DNA from: Bradyrhizobium huanghuaihaiense
GTDB lineage: Bacteria > Pseudomonadota > Alphaproteobacteria > Rhizobiales > Xanthobacteraceae
Direction of reading: 5' to 3'
Length of the DNA stretch: 64,000 nucleotides
NCBI RefSeq assembly: GCF_007830635.1
Contig: NZ_VLLA01000001.1
Coordinates: forward strand, 31,833 to 95,832
How positions within the stretch are numbered: the stretch's first letter is position 1; every line of letters starts with the position of its first letter. Shown one piece after another: positions 51,844-60,801 of this stretch. The notes below the pieces were generated by a model. The model saw nothing but the letters and a program-made list of their open reading frames with translations. It made no database searches and was not told where the DNA came from. Position numbers and translations under genes: made by a program.

Positions 51844-52971
51844 ATGCGTCCGACCGACGTTGCGATCTCCAATTATCGCTCCATTCGCCAGCTCTCGATA
51901 CCCATTCACCCCTTGTCCGTGTTCGTGGGTGAAAATGGTGTCGGCAAATCCAATCTCTACAAATCCTTGTCGCTGTTGCGCGACGCGGCGGCAGGTCGAA
52001 TCACGCGCACGATCGCCGAGGAGGGCGGATTGAATTCCGTCTGCTGGTCCGGCCTTCGCAGGCGAGGCGAAGATGGTCGACTGCGTTTGTCGGCCAGATT
52101 CGATCGTCTCAGATATTCCATTGAGCTCGGATTTCCCGGCCCGGTTGAGGCGGCATTTTCCGGCGAGCCGATGATCAAGGCCGAAAGTATCGAGGCGACG
52201 CAAGGCAGACGAACGGTTCGACTCATGGAGCGGAAAAATTCGCTCGTCAGCGTCCGCGGCGAGAGCGGTGCCTGGAACAGCCACAAGGATGCGGTGCTGC
52301 CGTCAGAGACGGCGCTTGCGGGTTTCTCCGATGGCAAGGAATGCCCTGAGATCGAACTGATCAGAAACGCGATGCTGGGCTGGCGATTTTATCATGACTT
52401 TCGCACCGATCCGGCGTCGCCGATACGAAAGCCCTGTCTGGCGATCACGACGCCCTCGCTCAGTGCCGATGGAAGCGATTTGGCTGCCGCCCTTGCGACC
52501 CTCTATTCCATTCGGGAGGATGCCACCGACCTGCAGGACGCGATCCAGGATGCATTCCCGGGCGCCGAGCTCCGCGCATGGGCAGACAATGGCTTATGTG
52601 AATTTGATTTGCAGCTGGCGGATATGCCGCGGCCATTCAAGGCTCACGAATTGTCCGATGGGACGCTGAAATACATCTGCCTGCTCGCGGTATTCATGGG
52701 CTATCGGCTGCCGCCCTTCATCGCGCTGAACGAACCGGAGAGCAGCCTGCATCCGTCGCTGCTGGCGCCATTGGCGCGGCTGGTCGCCAAGGCATCACGC
52801 CGTGCCGACATCTGGATTGTCACCCATTCGGACCAACTGATGGAGGCATTGCGAAGCGAGAGCTCGGTCCCGCTTCGCCGGGTGATCAAGCAGAAAGGCG
52901 CCACGACGATCGAGGGCTTGACCCTCGGCGGTGAGTATCGCGACGAGGAATCCGACGAAGACGACTCTTAG
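51844..52971 (+). CDS. AAA family ATPase of RecF/OLD-like fold (AAA_21), 375 aa
   Basis: The protein starts NYRSIRQLSI and has Walker A GENGVGKSN at about residues 29-37. A signature-like LSDGTLKYICLL, Walker B ALNEPESSLHP (Asn in place of the usual Asp) and the switch THSD follow. The C-terminus is acidic (ESDEDDS). These single-domain ATPases occur alone or with nucleases in defence and DNA-linked systems. No partner nuclease is next to it. Its codon use has more A/T at third positions than its neighbours, hinting at transfer. GTG 51841 is an alternative start. Confidence 0.85.
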   Translation: MRPTDVAISNYRSIRQLSIPIHPLSVFVGENGVGKSNLYKSLSLLRDAAAGRITRTIAEEGGLNSVCWSGLRRRGEDGRLRLSARFDRLRYSIELGFPGPVEAAFSGEPMIKAESIEATQGRRTVRLMERKNSLVSVRGESGAWNSHKDAVLPSETALAGFSDGKECPEIELIRNAMLGWRFYHDFRTDPASPIRKPCLAITTPSLSADGSDLAAALATLYSIREDATDLQDAIQDAFPGAELRAWADNGLCEFDLQLADMPRPFKAHELSDGTLKYICLLAVFMGYRLPPFIALNEPESSLHPSLLAPLARLVAKASRRADIWIVTHSDQLMEALRSESSVPLRRVIKQKGATTIEGLTLGGEYRDEESDEDDS

Positions 52972-53035
52972 TCGTTGCGGGCCGCGCCGTTGTCGGTCAA
53001 GCCGTAAGGCAACAGACCGGTAAGTGGCGCACGCT

Positions 53036-53272
53036 GTCTCACTCCCTCGCCCCGTGCTTACGGGGAGAGGGTGGGGTGAGGGGCTGCTTCCGCGAACTCG
53101 CTTTTCATGTTGCGCTCAGAGCGCCCGACCCGCGCCACGGCCATGTGTGCCGGATCGACTATCGGCTTGGCTAACGTCCTGCCTTGCCCCTCACCCGGAT
53201 TGCACTGGACGATGCTTCGCATCGCCAGATGCAATCCGACCTCTCCCCGCGGAAGAGCGCGGAGAGGTTAAG
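53036..53272. repeat. Complex GC-rich intergenic repeat, related to family H
   Basis: CTCCCTCGCCCCGTGCTTACG and, 200 bases on, CCCCTCACCCGG and ACCTCTCCCCGCGG form nested inverted pairs such as GATTGCACTGG / CCAGATGCAATC. The stretch fills the 296-base gap between the ATPase and the phosphatase gene and ends at the latter's stop codon. Confidence 0.65.
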
Positions 53273-54062
53273 TCGCAGGCTTCCGCAAAATCCTCACCAG
53301 CTCCCCGTGCACGAACTCGTTCCCGCACACGACGTGGCCCGTAACCAGCGGGTCGCCCGGCGTTGCGATGTCGCTCACGGTGCCACCGGCTTCGCGCACC
53401 ATCAGCATGCCGGCGGCGATGTCCCAGGATTGCAGATTGCGCTCCCAATAGCCGTCGAGGCGGCCGGCGGCGACGAAGGCGAGGTCGAGCGAGGCGGCGC
53501 CGAAGCGGCGCAGGCCCGCGACGCGGTCCTGGATCGCGGTCATCTCGCGGCGGAATTCCTCGTGATCGCCGCGGCCGATATGGGGCAGGCCGCAGGCCAC
53601 CACGCATTCGTTGAGCTGGCGGCGGCCGGCGACGCGCAGGCGCTGGTCGTTGAGGAAGGCGCCCTTGCCGCGCTCTGAGATGTAGAGCTCGTCATTGGCG
53701 GGATTGTAGATCACGCCCGCGATCACCGTGCCCTCGCGGGCGAGGCCGATCGAGATCGCGAATTGCGGGATGCCGTGCAGGAAGTTGGTGGTGCCGTCGA
53801 GCGGATCGACGATCCAGGTGTGGCTCTTGTCGGTGCCCTCGCGCATGCCGCCTTCCTCGCCGATGAAGCCGTAGCCGGGCCGGGCCTTGGCGAGGTCCTG
53901 GTACAGGATCTCCTCGGCACGCTTGTCGGCGAGCGAGACGAAATTGGCCGGCCCCTTCAGCGAGACCTGGAGATGCTCGATCTCGCCGAGATCGCGCTTG
54001 AGGCTGCGGCCGGCGCGGCGCGCGGCCTTGACCATGACGTTGATAGTGGCGGAATACAGCAT
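53268..54062 (-). CDS. suhB: Inositol monophosphatase family protein
   Basis: The 264-residue phosphatase has the metal site FIGEEGG, DPLDGTTNF and WDIAAGMLMVREAGG. IMPases cut inositol-1-phosphate and similar sugar phosphates; SuhB members also help rRNA transcription. It starts ATG 54062 with TCATGC-like context and no strong ribosome site. It is last in the leftward run after the Sel1-repeat gene, 84 bases away. Confidence 0.92.
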   Translation of the reverse strand: MLYSATINVMVKAARRAGRSLKRDLGEIEHLQVSLKGPANFVSLADKRAEEILYQDLAKARPGYGFIGEEGGMREGTDKSHTWIVDPLDGTTNFLHGIPQFAISIGLAREGTVIAGVIYNPANDELYISERGKGAFLNDQRLRVAGRRQLNECVVACGLPHIGRGDHEEFRREMTAIQDRVAGLRRFGAASLDLAFVAAGRLDGYWERNLQSWDIAAGMLMVREAGGTVSDIATPGDPLVTGHVVCGNEFVHGELVRILRKPAT

Positions 54063-54146
54063 GAGCTCTAGGTCTTGATCGGGGGAATTGGCGCGAAATC
54101 GCGCCTGTTGAGGGATTGGGTGCCCTGCGGGAGCCGCAAGGTCAAG

Positions 54147-55229
54147 TCATTTGGTCCCGAGCCATTTTTTGGCGGCGGCCTCGGCCTTGGAGCGTTCCTC
54201 GGCCGGCAAATCGGACAATTGCTTGTCGAGCTCCGGATCGCCCTTGCCGGCGGTCTTGGCCACCAGGTGCCATTTGAAACCCTCGATCTTGTCCGCGGAC
54301 GCGCCCATGCCGTTGATCAGCACCCAGGCCAGACGATTCTGTGCAATCGCACTGCCCTGGCGGGAGGCCTTGCGGAGCAACGCGACGGCCGCCGGCTGGT
54401 TCTTCAGGGTCCCGGTGCCGTTGAACATGGCGATGGCGTATTCGACCTCGGCATCGACATTGTCGGCCAGCGAGGCAGCCTGCAGCAGGCGCACGGCGCG
54501 TTCCGGGTCCTTCGGCACGCCGGTGCCTTCCTTGTAGAAGGTCGCGAGTGCGTATTGCGCTTCGGGCAGGCCGGCGTCCGCAGCCTGGCGCAACAGCTCG
54601 GCCGACCGCTTGACGTCCTGCGGCAGGGTCTGGCCGTCGAGATAGAGCAGAGCGAGGTTATAGGCCGCCTTGGGCTCGCCGAGCTTGGCGGCGGAGGCCA
54701 TCAGCTTGACCGCCTCGCCCTTGTCGACCGGTCCGCCGCGGCCGGAGATGCGCAGCATGGCGAGCGCGAACATCGCCTCGCGGTCGCCGGCATCGGAGGC
54801 CCGCTTGTACCATTCCAGCGCCTTGGCGTAGTCGCGCCGGATGCCCATGGCGTTGGAATAGAGCTCGCCCAGCATGGTCATCGCCTTGGGATCGCCGGTT
54901 GCAGCGCGGGCGGTGGCGAGCTCGAACGCCGTCTTGTACTGGCCGCGCTGATAGGCGCCGAACACCAGGTCGACACCGGGCGTATCGGTCGGAGGCGCCG
55001 GGATCACGGTCGCGGGCAGGGCCGGCTTGGGGGAGGCGGCGGGCTTGGGCGAGGCCGAAGGTTTCGGCGCCGGCGCGGCCTCCTTCTTCTTGGCGGGCGG
55101 CGGCGCCTTGGGCTTCTGCTTCTCGGCCGCAGGGCTCGGCGTCGTGGCCGGCGGCGTGATCTGGAGCTGTGCGGCCGCCGGCGCCGTGAGCAGCAGCGTG
55201 GCCAGAATGGTGATGCGCGGGAGCTTCAT
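54147..55229 (-). CDS. Exported Sel1-like repeat (TPR) protein
   Basis: The 360-residue product has a signal peptide (about residues 1-20, ending APAAAQ). A Pro/Ala/Lys-rich linker (about 25-85) follows, then six or seven Sel1-type repeats of about 36 residues, such as AMTMLGELYSNAMGIRRDY and AKLGEPKAAYNLALLY. Sel1 repeats mediate protein contacts; in alphaproteobacteria they occur in periplasmic scaffold and signalling proteins. The start overlaps nothing; the thiE-like stop is nine bases upstream, so they are likely co-transcribed. Confidence 0.88.
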   Translation of the reverse strand: MKLPRITILATLLLTAPAAAQLQITPPATTPSPAAEKQKPKAPPPAKKKEAAPAPKPSASPKPAASPKPALPATVIPAPPTDTPGVDLVFGAYQRGQYKTAFELATARAATGDPKAMTMLGELYSNAMGIRRDYAKALEWYKRASDAGDREAMFALAMLRISGRGGPVDKGEAVKLMASAAKLGEPKAAYNLALLYLDGQTLPQDVKRSAELLRQAADAGLPEAQYALATFYKEGTGVPKDPERAVRLLQAASLADNVDAEVEYAIAMFNGTGTLKNQPAAVALLRKASRQGSAIAQNRLAWVLINGMGASADKIEGFKWHLVAKTAGKGDPELDKQLSDLPAEERSKAEAAAKKWLGTK

Positions 55230-55237
55230 GTCGGGCG

Positions 55238-55927
55238 CTAGCCGTGCTCCTGGCCGGCAGTATCCTGGCCGCCAGACGCGGCCGCATGGGCCTTCTTGAT
55301 CGCAGCATCGGCCTCGATGAGCGCAGCCTTTGGTCCGCGCGGATCGGCCCAGATGAACTCACCGACCAGCACGAAATCGGCGCCGCTGGCCGCGAAGTCG
55401 TAGGCCTCTTCCAGCGACGTCGCAAAGCCGACGCAGGGCGGCTCGAACAGCTCGGCCCACCAGTCCAGCCGCTCGGCAATCGCCTGCGCCGACGGCCGCT
55501 GGCCCTTCGCGTCGGGCTCGCCGAACAGCAAATAGTCGGCACCGATCTCGCCCGCATCCATGGAATGGTGCCGCGTCGTCAGCCCGCCGACCCCGGCGAT
55601 GCGATCGGGCTTGAGCGATGGCAGCGCCTCCTTCAGCGCGGCGATGCCGGGCAGGTGTGCGCCGTCGGCGCCGCCCCGTGCGACCAGCTCAGGATGGCCG
55701 TCGACGAGCAGCGCTGCGCCCGCCTTCTGCACCGGCGGCGCCAGCGCCTTGATGCGCGTGATCATGGTGCGCTGGTCGGTCTCCTTCAGTCGCAGCAGCA
55801 CGGCCGCAACGTCGGCGGCGGCGAGCAGGCCCGGCAATTCGGCGACGAGCGCAGCGGGATCATCGACGACAGGCGTCGCGAGATAGAGACGCGGCGCCGG
55901 GCGCGGCGGGGGCGGTTTGTTCGACAA
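55238..55927 (-). CDS. thiE: Thiamine-phosphate synthase family protein
   Basis: The 229-residue protein has the TIM-barrel pattern of ThiE: RLYLATPVVDD, AAVLLRLKE, ALLVDGHPELVARGGADGAHLPG and GADYLLFGEP. The usual CTKS-type and GG motifs are partly altered, so it may be a paralogue (the TenI-like group) rather than the true enzyme that joins the thiazole and pyrimidine parts. The only sensible start is TTG 55927, three bases after the aldolase stop. It is coupled to the aldolase gene. Confidence 0.8.
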   Translation of the reverse strand: MSNKPPPPRPAPRLYLATPVVDDPAALVAELPGLLAAADVAAVLLRLKETDQRTMITRIKALAPPVQKAGAALLVDGHPELVARGGADGAHLPGIAALKEALPSLKPDRIAGVGGLTTRHHSMDAGEIGADYLLFGEPDAKGQRPSAQAIAERLDWWAELFEPPCVGFATSLEEAYDFAASGADFVLVGEFIWADPRGPKAALIEADAAIKKAHAAASGGQDTAGQEHG

Positions 55928-55930
55928 GAT

Positions 55931-56956
55931 CTAGGCTGCCTTCTTTTCCAGGCTACTTTGCCATTCGCCCTTGGAGGCGAGGCCGTTCATGCGGGCGCGA
56001 TGGCTGAAGGCGCGTTGTCCGGCCGCGACGTTCTCGGCCTTGCCGGACCAGGCCTTCTGCGGCGCGGCCTGCAGCGCGCGGCCGTAGGAGAAGGTCAGGC
56101 CCCAGGGCAGCGGACCGAGCTTGTGCATGGCGTTGAGATGCGCGGTTGCCTCCTCGTCCGACTGGCCGCCGGAGAGGAAGGCGATGCCCGGCACGGCTGC
56201 GGGTACACAGGCCTTGAGGAGGCGCACGGTTTTCTCCGCGACCTCTTCCACGCCAGCCTGCTTCGGTGACTTCTTGCCTGAGATCGCCATGTTCGGTTTC
56301 AGCACCATGCCTTCGAGCGCGACGCGCTGCACGCGCAATTCCTGGAACGTCTTGTTGAGCACGCGCTGGGTGACGTCATAGCAGCGGTCGATGTCGTGGT
56401 CGCCGTCCATCAGCACTTCCGGCTCGACGATCGGCACGATCTGCGCGGCCTGGCACAGCGCGGCATAGCGCGCCAGCGCATGGGCGTTGACGCTGATCGC
56501 CGTCATCGAGGGGATGCCGCTGCCGATGTCGATCACCGCGCGCCATTTGGCGAAGCGCGCGCCGCGCTCGTAATATTTCTTCAGGCGCTCGGCGAGCTTG
56601 TCGAGCCCGACGGTGACGAGCTCACCCGGGCACATCGGCAGGGCCTGCGTACCCTCGTCGACCTTGATGCCGGGAATGGCGCCGCTCTGCTCGATCAGCT
56701 TAATGAGGGGCGTGCCGTCCTTGGCATCCTGCCAGATCGTCTCGTCATAGAGGATCACGCCGGAAATATACTGGCTCATGGCTTCGTTGGAGCGGAACAG
56801 CATCTCTCGGTAGTCGCGGCGATTGGCTTCGGTCGATTCCACGCCGATTGCGTCAAAACGCTTCTTGATGGTGCCGGAGGATTCGTCGGCGGCAAGGATA
56901 CCCTTGCCGGGGGCAACCATGGCGGTCGCGATCCTGTTGAGCTCAGTCAGATTCAT
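55931..56956 (-). CDS. Class I fructose-bisphosphate aldolase (Schiff-base type)
   Basis: The 341-residue enzyme splits fructose-1,6-bisphosphate to triose phosphates. It begins MNLTELNRIATAMVAPGKGI, with ILAADESSGTIKKRF, and shows KWRAVI and the Schiff-base Lys in GMVLKPNM. This is the eukaryote-like class I form, which does not need metal. ATG 56956 follows GGGAGGACCTCTCG; the upstream frame runs through a repeat. It sits directly downstream of the metal-dependent class II enzyme. Confidence 0.95.
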   Translation of the reverse strand: MNLTELNRIATAMVAPGKGILAADESSGTIKKRFDAIGVESTEANRRDYREMLFRSNEAMSQYISGVILYDETIWQDAKDGTPLIKLIEQSGAIPGIKVDEGTQALPMCPGELVTVGLDKLAERLKKYYERGARFAKWRAVIDIGSGIPSMTAISVNAHALARYAALCQAAQIVPIVEPEVLMDGDHDIDRCYDVTQRVLNKTFQELRVQRVALEGMVLKPNMAISGKKSPKQAGVEEVAEKTVRLLKACVPAAVPGIAFLSGGQSDEEATAHLNAMHKLGPLPWGLTFSYGRALQAAPQKAWSGKAENVAAGQRAFSHRARMNGLASKGEWQSSLEKKAA

Positions 56957-57055
56957 CGAGAGGTCCTCCCAAAACGATTCTGCCCTTGCCTGTGAAAATA
57001 GACCGTTCTCGGGCAATTGCCGAGTTAACGTTCGTCGCAGGGTAAAGCCGTTCTC

Positions 57056-57155
57056 GGTCATTCCGGGATGCGCCGAAAGGCGCAGGCCCGGAATCCATAA
57101 CCACAGCCTGGGGTTATGGATTCCGGGCCCACGCTTCGCGTGTCCCGGAATGACG
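57056..57155. repeat. Intergenic palindromic repeat, family E copy 3
   Basis: GGTCATTCCGGGATGCGCC and TGTCCCGGAATGACGGG are inverted ends with inner CCCGGAATCCATAACC / GGTTATGGATTCCGGG. It separates the two aldolase genes. Confidence 0.9.
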
Positions 57156-57177
57156 GGAGTGGAGTGCTCCGAGGGCC

Positions 57178-58245
57178 TTACGCGACCTTCGGGTCGAGCT
57201 CGCCCTTGGCGTAGCGCTTGGCCATCTCGGCGGTGGTCAAGACCTTCTTGATCTTGGAGGCCTGGCCTGCGGTGTTGAACTCCTGCAGGCGCTGCTTGCA
57301 CAGCTTGGTCATCGCTTCCATCGCCGGCTTCAGGTACTTGCGCGGATCGAACTCTTCCGGATTGTCCTTCAGCACCTTGCGGATCTGGCCGGTCATCGCC
57401 ATGCGGTTGTCGGTGTCGATGTTGATCTTGCGCACGCCGTGCTTGATGCCGCGCTGGATCTCGGCCACCGGCACGCCCCAGGTCGGCTTCATCTTGCCGC
57501 CATAGGCGTTGATGATGTCCTGCAGGTCCTGCGGCACCGAGGAGGAGCCGTGCATGACGAGATGCGTGTTCGGCAGCTTGCGGTGGATCTCCTCGATCAC
57601 GTTCATGGCGAGGATGTCGCCGTCGGGCTTGCGGGTGAACTTGTAGGCGCCGTGCGAGGTGCCCATCGCGATCGCGAGCGCGTCGACCTTGGTCTCCTGC
57701 ACGAACTTCACGGCCTCGTCCGGATTGGTCAGGAGCTGGTCGTGGCTCAGCTTGCCCTCGGCACCGTGGCCGTCTTCCTTGTCGCCCATGCCGGTCTCGA
57801 GCGAACCGAGCACCCCGAGCTCGCCTTCCACCGAGATACCGCCGAGATGGGCCATGTCGGTCACGGTCTTGGTGACGCCGACATTGTAGCCCCAGTCGCC
57901 CGGCGTCTTGCCGTCGGCCTTGAGCGAGCCGTCCATCATGACGGAGGTGAAGCCGGCCTGGATCGCGGTCATGCAGGTGGCGGCCTCGTTGCCGTGGTCG
58001 AGATGCACGCAGACCGGGATGTGCGGATAGATCTCGGTGACCGCGTCCATCATGTGCTTGAGCATGATGTCGTTGGCGTAGGAACGCGCGCCGCGCGAGG
58101 CCTGGATGATGACGGGGGCGTCGACCTGGTTGGCCGCGTCCATGATCGCCAGCGCCTGCTCCATGTTGTTGATGTTGAAGGCCGGTACGCCGTAATCGTT
58201 CTCCGCCGCATGGTCGAGCAATTGACGTAACGTGATCCGAGCCAT
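57178..58245 (-). CDS. fbaA: Class II fructose-bisphosphate aldolase (Calvin-cycle subtype)
   Basis: The 355-residue metal enzyme starts [19 protein letters not shown], typical of the CbbA-like subtype. Zinc ligands are in CVHLDHGN and in HGSSSVP, and the substrate loop is [14 protein letters not shown]. In autotrophs this form also works on sedoheptulose bisphosphate. It follows pgk after 51 bases and belongs to the leftward tkt-gap-pgk run. ATG 58245 has GAGAAAAAGACAC before it. Confidence 0.96.
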   Translation of the reverse strand: MARITLRQLLDHAAENDYGVPAFNINNMEQALAIMDAANQVDAPVIIQASRGARSYANDIMLKHMMDAVTEIYPHIPVCVHLDHGNEAATCMTAIQAGFTSVMMDGSLKADGKTPGDWGYNVGVTKTVTDMAHLGGISVEGELGVLGSLETGMGDKEDGHGAEGKLSHDQLLTNPDEAVKFVQETKVDALAIAMGTSHGAYKFTRKPDGDILAMNVIEEIHRKLPNTHLVMHGSSSVPQDLQDIINAYGGKMKPTWGVPVAEIQRGIKHGVRKINIDTDNRMAMTGQIRKVLKDNPEEFDPRKYLKPAMEAMTKLCKQRLQEFNTAGQASKIKKVLTTAEMAKRYAKGELDPKVA

Positions 58246-58296
58246 GTGTCTTTTTCTCCGTTTGGGCCTATGGGCCGCTTCTTTCTTGCCGACGAA

Positions 58297-59493
58297 TTAC
58301 TTGATGCGCAGGACTTCGACGCCGGGTAGGGGCTTGCCTTCCATCCATTCAAGAAATGCGCCACCGGCGGTCGAGACATAGGTGAAGTCACCGGCCACAT
58401 GGGCCTGGTTGAGCGCCGCAACGGTGTCGCCGCCGCCCGCGATCGAGATCAGCTTCTTGGCCTTGGTGCGTCCGGCCGCATGCTTGGCGGCCGCCATGGT
58501 GCCGCGGTCGAACGGCTGCAGCTCGAAGGCCCCGAGCGGGCCGTTCCAGACCAGGGTTGCCGCATCGTCGATCGCGGCCTGGACGCGCACGACCGATTGC
58601 GGGCCGACGTCGAGGATCATGCCGTCGGCGGGGATCGCATCGAGGCCATAGGCATGCGAGGGCGCGTTCGCCGCGAAATGATAGGCGACGGTGGCATCCA
58701 CCGGCAGGATGATCGCGCAGTTGGCGGCTTCCGCCTTCTCCATGATGCGCAGCGCGGTCGGCGCGAGGTCCTTCTCGGCCAGCGACTTGCCGACCGCGAC
58801 GCCCTGGGCGTGCAGGAAGGTGTTGGCCATGCCGCCGCCGATCACCAGCGCATCGACCTTGGTCACGAGATTTTCGAGCAGGTCGATCTTGGTCGAGACC
58901 TTTGCGCCGCCGATGATGGCGATGACCGGCTTGGTCGGCGAGCCCAGCGCCTTCTCCAGCGCATCGAGCTCGGCCTGCATGGTGCGGCCGGCATAGGCCG
59001 GCAGCTTGTGGCCGAGGCCTTCGGTCGAGGCGTGCGCGCGGTGCGCCGCCGAGAACGCGTCGCTGACCCAGATGTCGCCGAGCTTTGCGAGCTCCGCGAC
59101 GAAGGCGGGATCGTTCTTCTCTTCCTCTTTGTGGAAGCGGGTGTTTTCGAGACACAGAATGTCGCCGTCGTTCAGGCTAGCGACGGCCGTGGCCGCCGGC
59201 TCGCCGATGCAGTCATCGGCGAAGGCGACGGGCTTCTTCACGACCTTCGACAGCGCTTCGGCGACGGGCTTCAGCGAGTCCTTGGCATCGCGGCCCTTCG
59301 GTCGGCCGAAATGCGCGAGCAGGATGACCTTGCCGCCCTTGTCCGAGATTTCGGTGATGGTCGGCGCGACGCGCTCGAGCCGGGTTGCGTCGGTGACGCG
59401 CCCGTTGTCCATGGGCACGTTGAGATCGACGCGCAGCAGCACGCGCTTGCCCTTCACGTCGACGTCGTCGAGGGTGCGGAATTTGTTGGTCAT
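58297..59493 (-). CDS. pgk: Phosphoglycerate kinase
   Basis: The 398-residue enzyme moves phosphate between 1,3-bisphosphoglycerate and ADP. It starts [20 protein letters not shown] and has [11 protein letters not shown] and, in the C-domain, [18 protein letters not shown] and [13 protein letters not shown] for ATP. ATG 59493 follows AAGGGG (59499-59504); an in-frame ATG at 59517 lies inside the repeat and is rejected. The family F repeat begins right at the ribosome site. Confidence 0.97.
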   Translation of the reverse strand: MTNKFRTLDDVDVKGKRVLLRVDLNVPMDNGRVTDATRLERVAPTITEISDKGGKVILLAHFGRPKGRDAKDSLKPVAEALSKVVKKPVAFADDCIGEPAATAVASLNDGDILCLENTRFHKEEEKNDPAFVAELAKLGDIWVSDAFSAAHRAHASTEGLGHKLPAYAGRTMQAELDALEKALGSPTKPVIAIIGGAKVSTKIDLLENLVTKVDALVIGGGMANTFLHAQGVAVGKSLAEKDLAPTALRIMEKAEAANCAIILPVDATVAYHFAANAPSHAYGLDAIPADGMILDVGPQSVVRVQAAIDDAATLVWNGPLGAFELQPFDRGTMAAAKHAAGRTKAKKLISIAGGGDTVAALNQAHVAGDFTYVSTAGGAFLEWMEGKPLPGVEVLRIK

Positions 59494-59502
59494 CGGAGCC
59501 CC

Positions 59503-59636
59503 TTGTCCCGGGCGCATAGCGGCGCGCAGTGCCGCTGTGCAGAACCGGGACCCACGTTGCGGCGAGTCCCGCGGTTAAGATGGGTCCCGGCTCTGCGGAG
59601 CAGCGCAAGCGCGCTGCGCCGCGTCCGGGACACGAA
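59503..59636. repeat. Intergenic palindromic repeat, family F copy 3
   Basis: TTGTCCCGGGCGCATAGCGG and CCGCGTCCGGGACACGAAG are inverted ends with inner CAGAACCGGGACCCA / TGGGTCCCGGCTCTG. It fills the gap between gap and pgk and touches the pgk ribosome site. Confidence 0.88.
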
Positions 59637-59645
59637 GACCTTGGC

Positions 59646-60653
59646 TTAGATCACCTTCGCCAACGCGACGGCGGTGTCCGCCATGCGGTTCGAGAAGCCC
59701 CACTCGTTGTCGTACCAGGACATCACGCGCACCAGCGTGCCGTTCTGCACCTTGGTCTGGTCCTCGTGGAAGGTCGAGGAGTGCGGATCGTGGTTGAAGT
59801 CGATCGAGACGTTCGGCGCGCTGGTGTAGCCGAGGATGCCCTTGAGCTGCTGCTCAGAGGCGCGCTTCATCGCCGCGTTGATTTCCTTGGCATCGGTGGC
59901 GCGCTTGGCGACGATCTTGAGGTCGACCACCGAGACGTTCGGGGTCGGCACGCGGATCGCGACGCCGTCGAGCTTGCCCTTCAGCTCGGGCAGCACGAGG
60001 CCGATCGCCTTGGCGGCACCGGTCGAGGTCGGGATCATCGACATCGCAGCCGCGCGGCCGCGGTAGAGATCCTTGTGCAGCGTATCCAGCGTCGGCTGGT
60101 CGCCGGTATAGGCGTGGATCGTGGTCATGAAGCCGGTCTCGATGCCGACGAGATCGTTCAGCACCTTGGCGACCGGCGCGAGGCAGTTGGTGGTGCAGCT
60201 TCCGTTGGAGACGACCAGATGATCCTTGGTCAGCGTGTCGTGATTGACGCCGTAGACGATGGTGGCGTCGGCGCCGTCGGCGGGCGCGGAGACCAGCACG
60301 CGCTTGGCGCCGGCGGTCAGATGCGCGGAGGCCTTGTCCTTCGAGGTGAAGATGCCGGTGCACTCGAGCGCGATGTCGACGCCGAGATCCTTCCAAGGCA
60401 GCTTCGAGGGATCGCGCTCGGCGGTCACCTTGATCTTGTTGGCGCCGAGGCTGATCGAGTCACCGTCGACGGTGACGGTGCCGGGGAAGCGGCCATGGAC
60501 GCTGTCGAAACGCAGCAGATGGGCATTGGTCTCGACCGGGCCGAGATCGTTGATGCCGACGACCTCGATGTCCTTGCGGCCTGACTCGGCGATGGCCCGC
60601 AGCACGTTGCGGCCGATGCGGCCAAAACCGTTGATTCCGACGCGGACTGCCAT
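59646..60653 (-). CDS. gap: Glyceraldehyde-3-phosphate dehydrogenase, type I
   Basis: The 335-residue enzyme oxidises or forms glyceraldehyde-3-phosphate. NAD(P) site [15 protein letters not shown], catalytic Cys in [12 protein letters not shown] and [20 protein letters not shown], cited by position about 185-204, are present. The residue after beta-2 reads VGINDLG. ATG 60653 follows TGAAGGAGACGAAAC. It is 148 bases after tkt, with a hairpin between, so it may have its own promoter. Confidence 0.97.
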   Translation of the reverse strand: MAVRVGINGFGRIGRNVLRAIAESGRKDIEVVGINDLGPVETNAHLLRFDSVHGRFPGTVTVDGDSISLGANKIKVTAERDPSKLPWKDLGVDIALECTGIFTSKDKASAHLTAGAKRVLVSAPADGADATIVYGVNHDTLTKDHLVVSNGSCTTNCLAPVAKVLNDLVGIETGFMTTIHAYTGDQPTLDTLHKDLYRGRAAAMSMIPTSTGAAKAIGLVLPELKGKLDGVAIRVPTPNVSVVDLKIVAKRATDAKEINAAMKRASEQQLKGILGYTSAPNVSIDFNHDPHSSTFHEDQTKVQNGTLVRVMSWYDNEWGFSNRMADTAVALAKVI

Positions 60654-60726
60654 GTTTCGTCTCCTTCAATGACCGTTGTCGTCCCGCACAACGCGCTTCG
60701 CGCGCCTGCGTGGGTTTTTTAGGGCG

Positions 60727-60750
60727 GACGCCCGGTTCGGCCGGGCGGGG
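60727..60750 (-). terminator. Possible terminator or leader hairpin between tkt and gap
   Basis: CGCCCGG (60729-60735) and CCGGGCG (60741-60747) form a 7-bp stem with loop TTCGG, 55 bases past the tkt stop. On the minus strand the nearest A/T run is TAAAAAA, so it is not a classic terminator. Confidence 0.35.
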
Positions 60751-60801
60751 GCTTGATCATATGAGACGTTACGTAGTCCTTTTTTTTGGCAAGCTCAACT
60801 C

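Noticed and set aside
53024..53344. Plus-strand frame of 106 codons in the gap after the ATPase
   Set aside because: It is made of the repeat element and ends antisense to the phosphatase gene.
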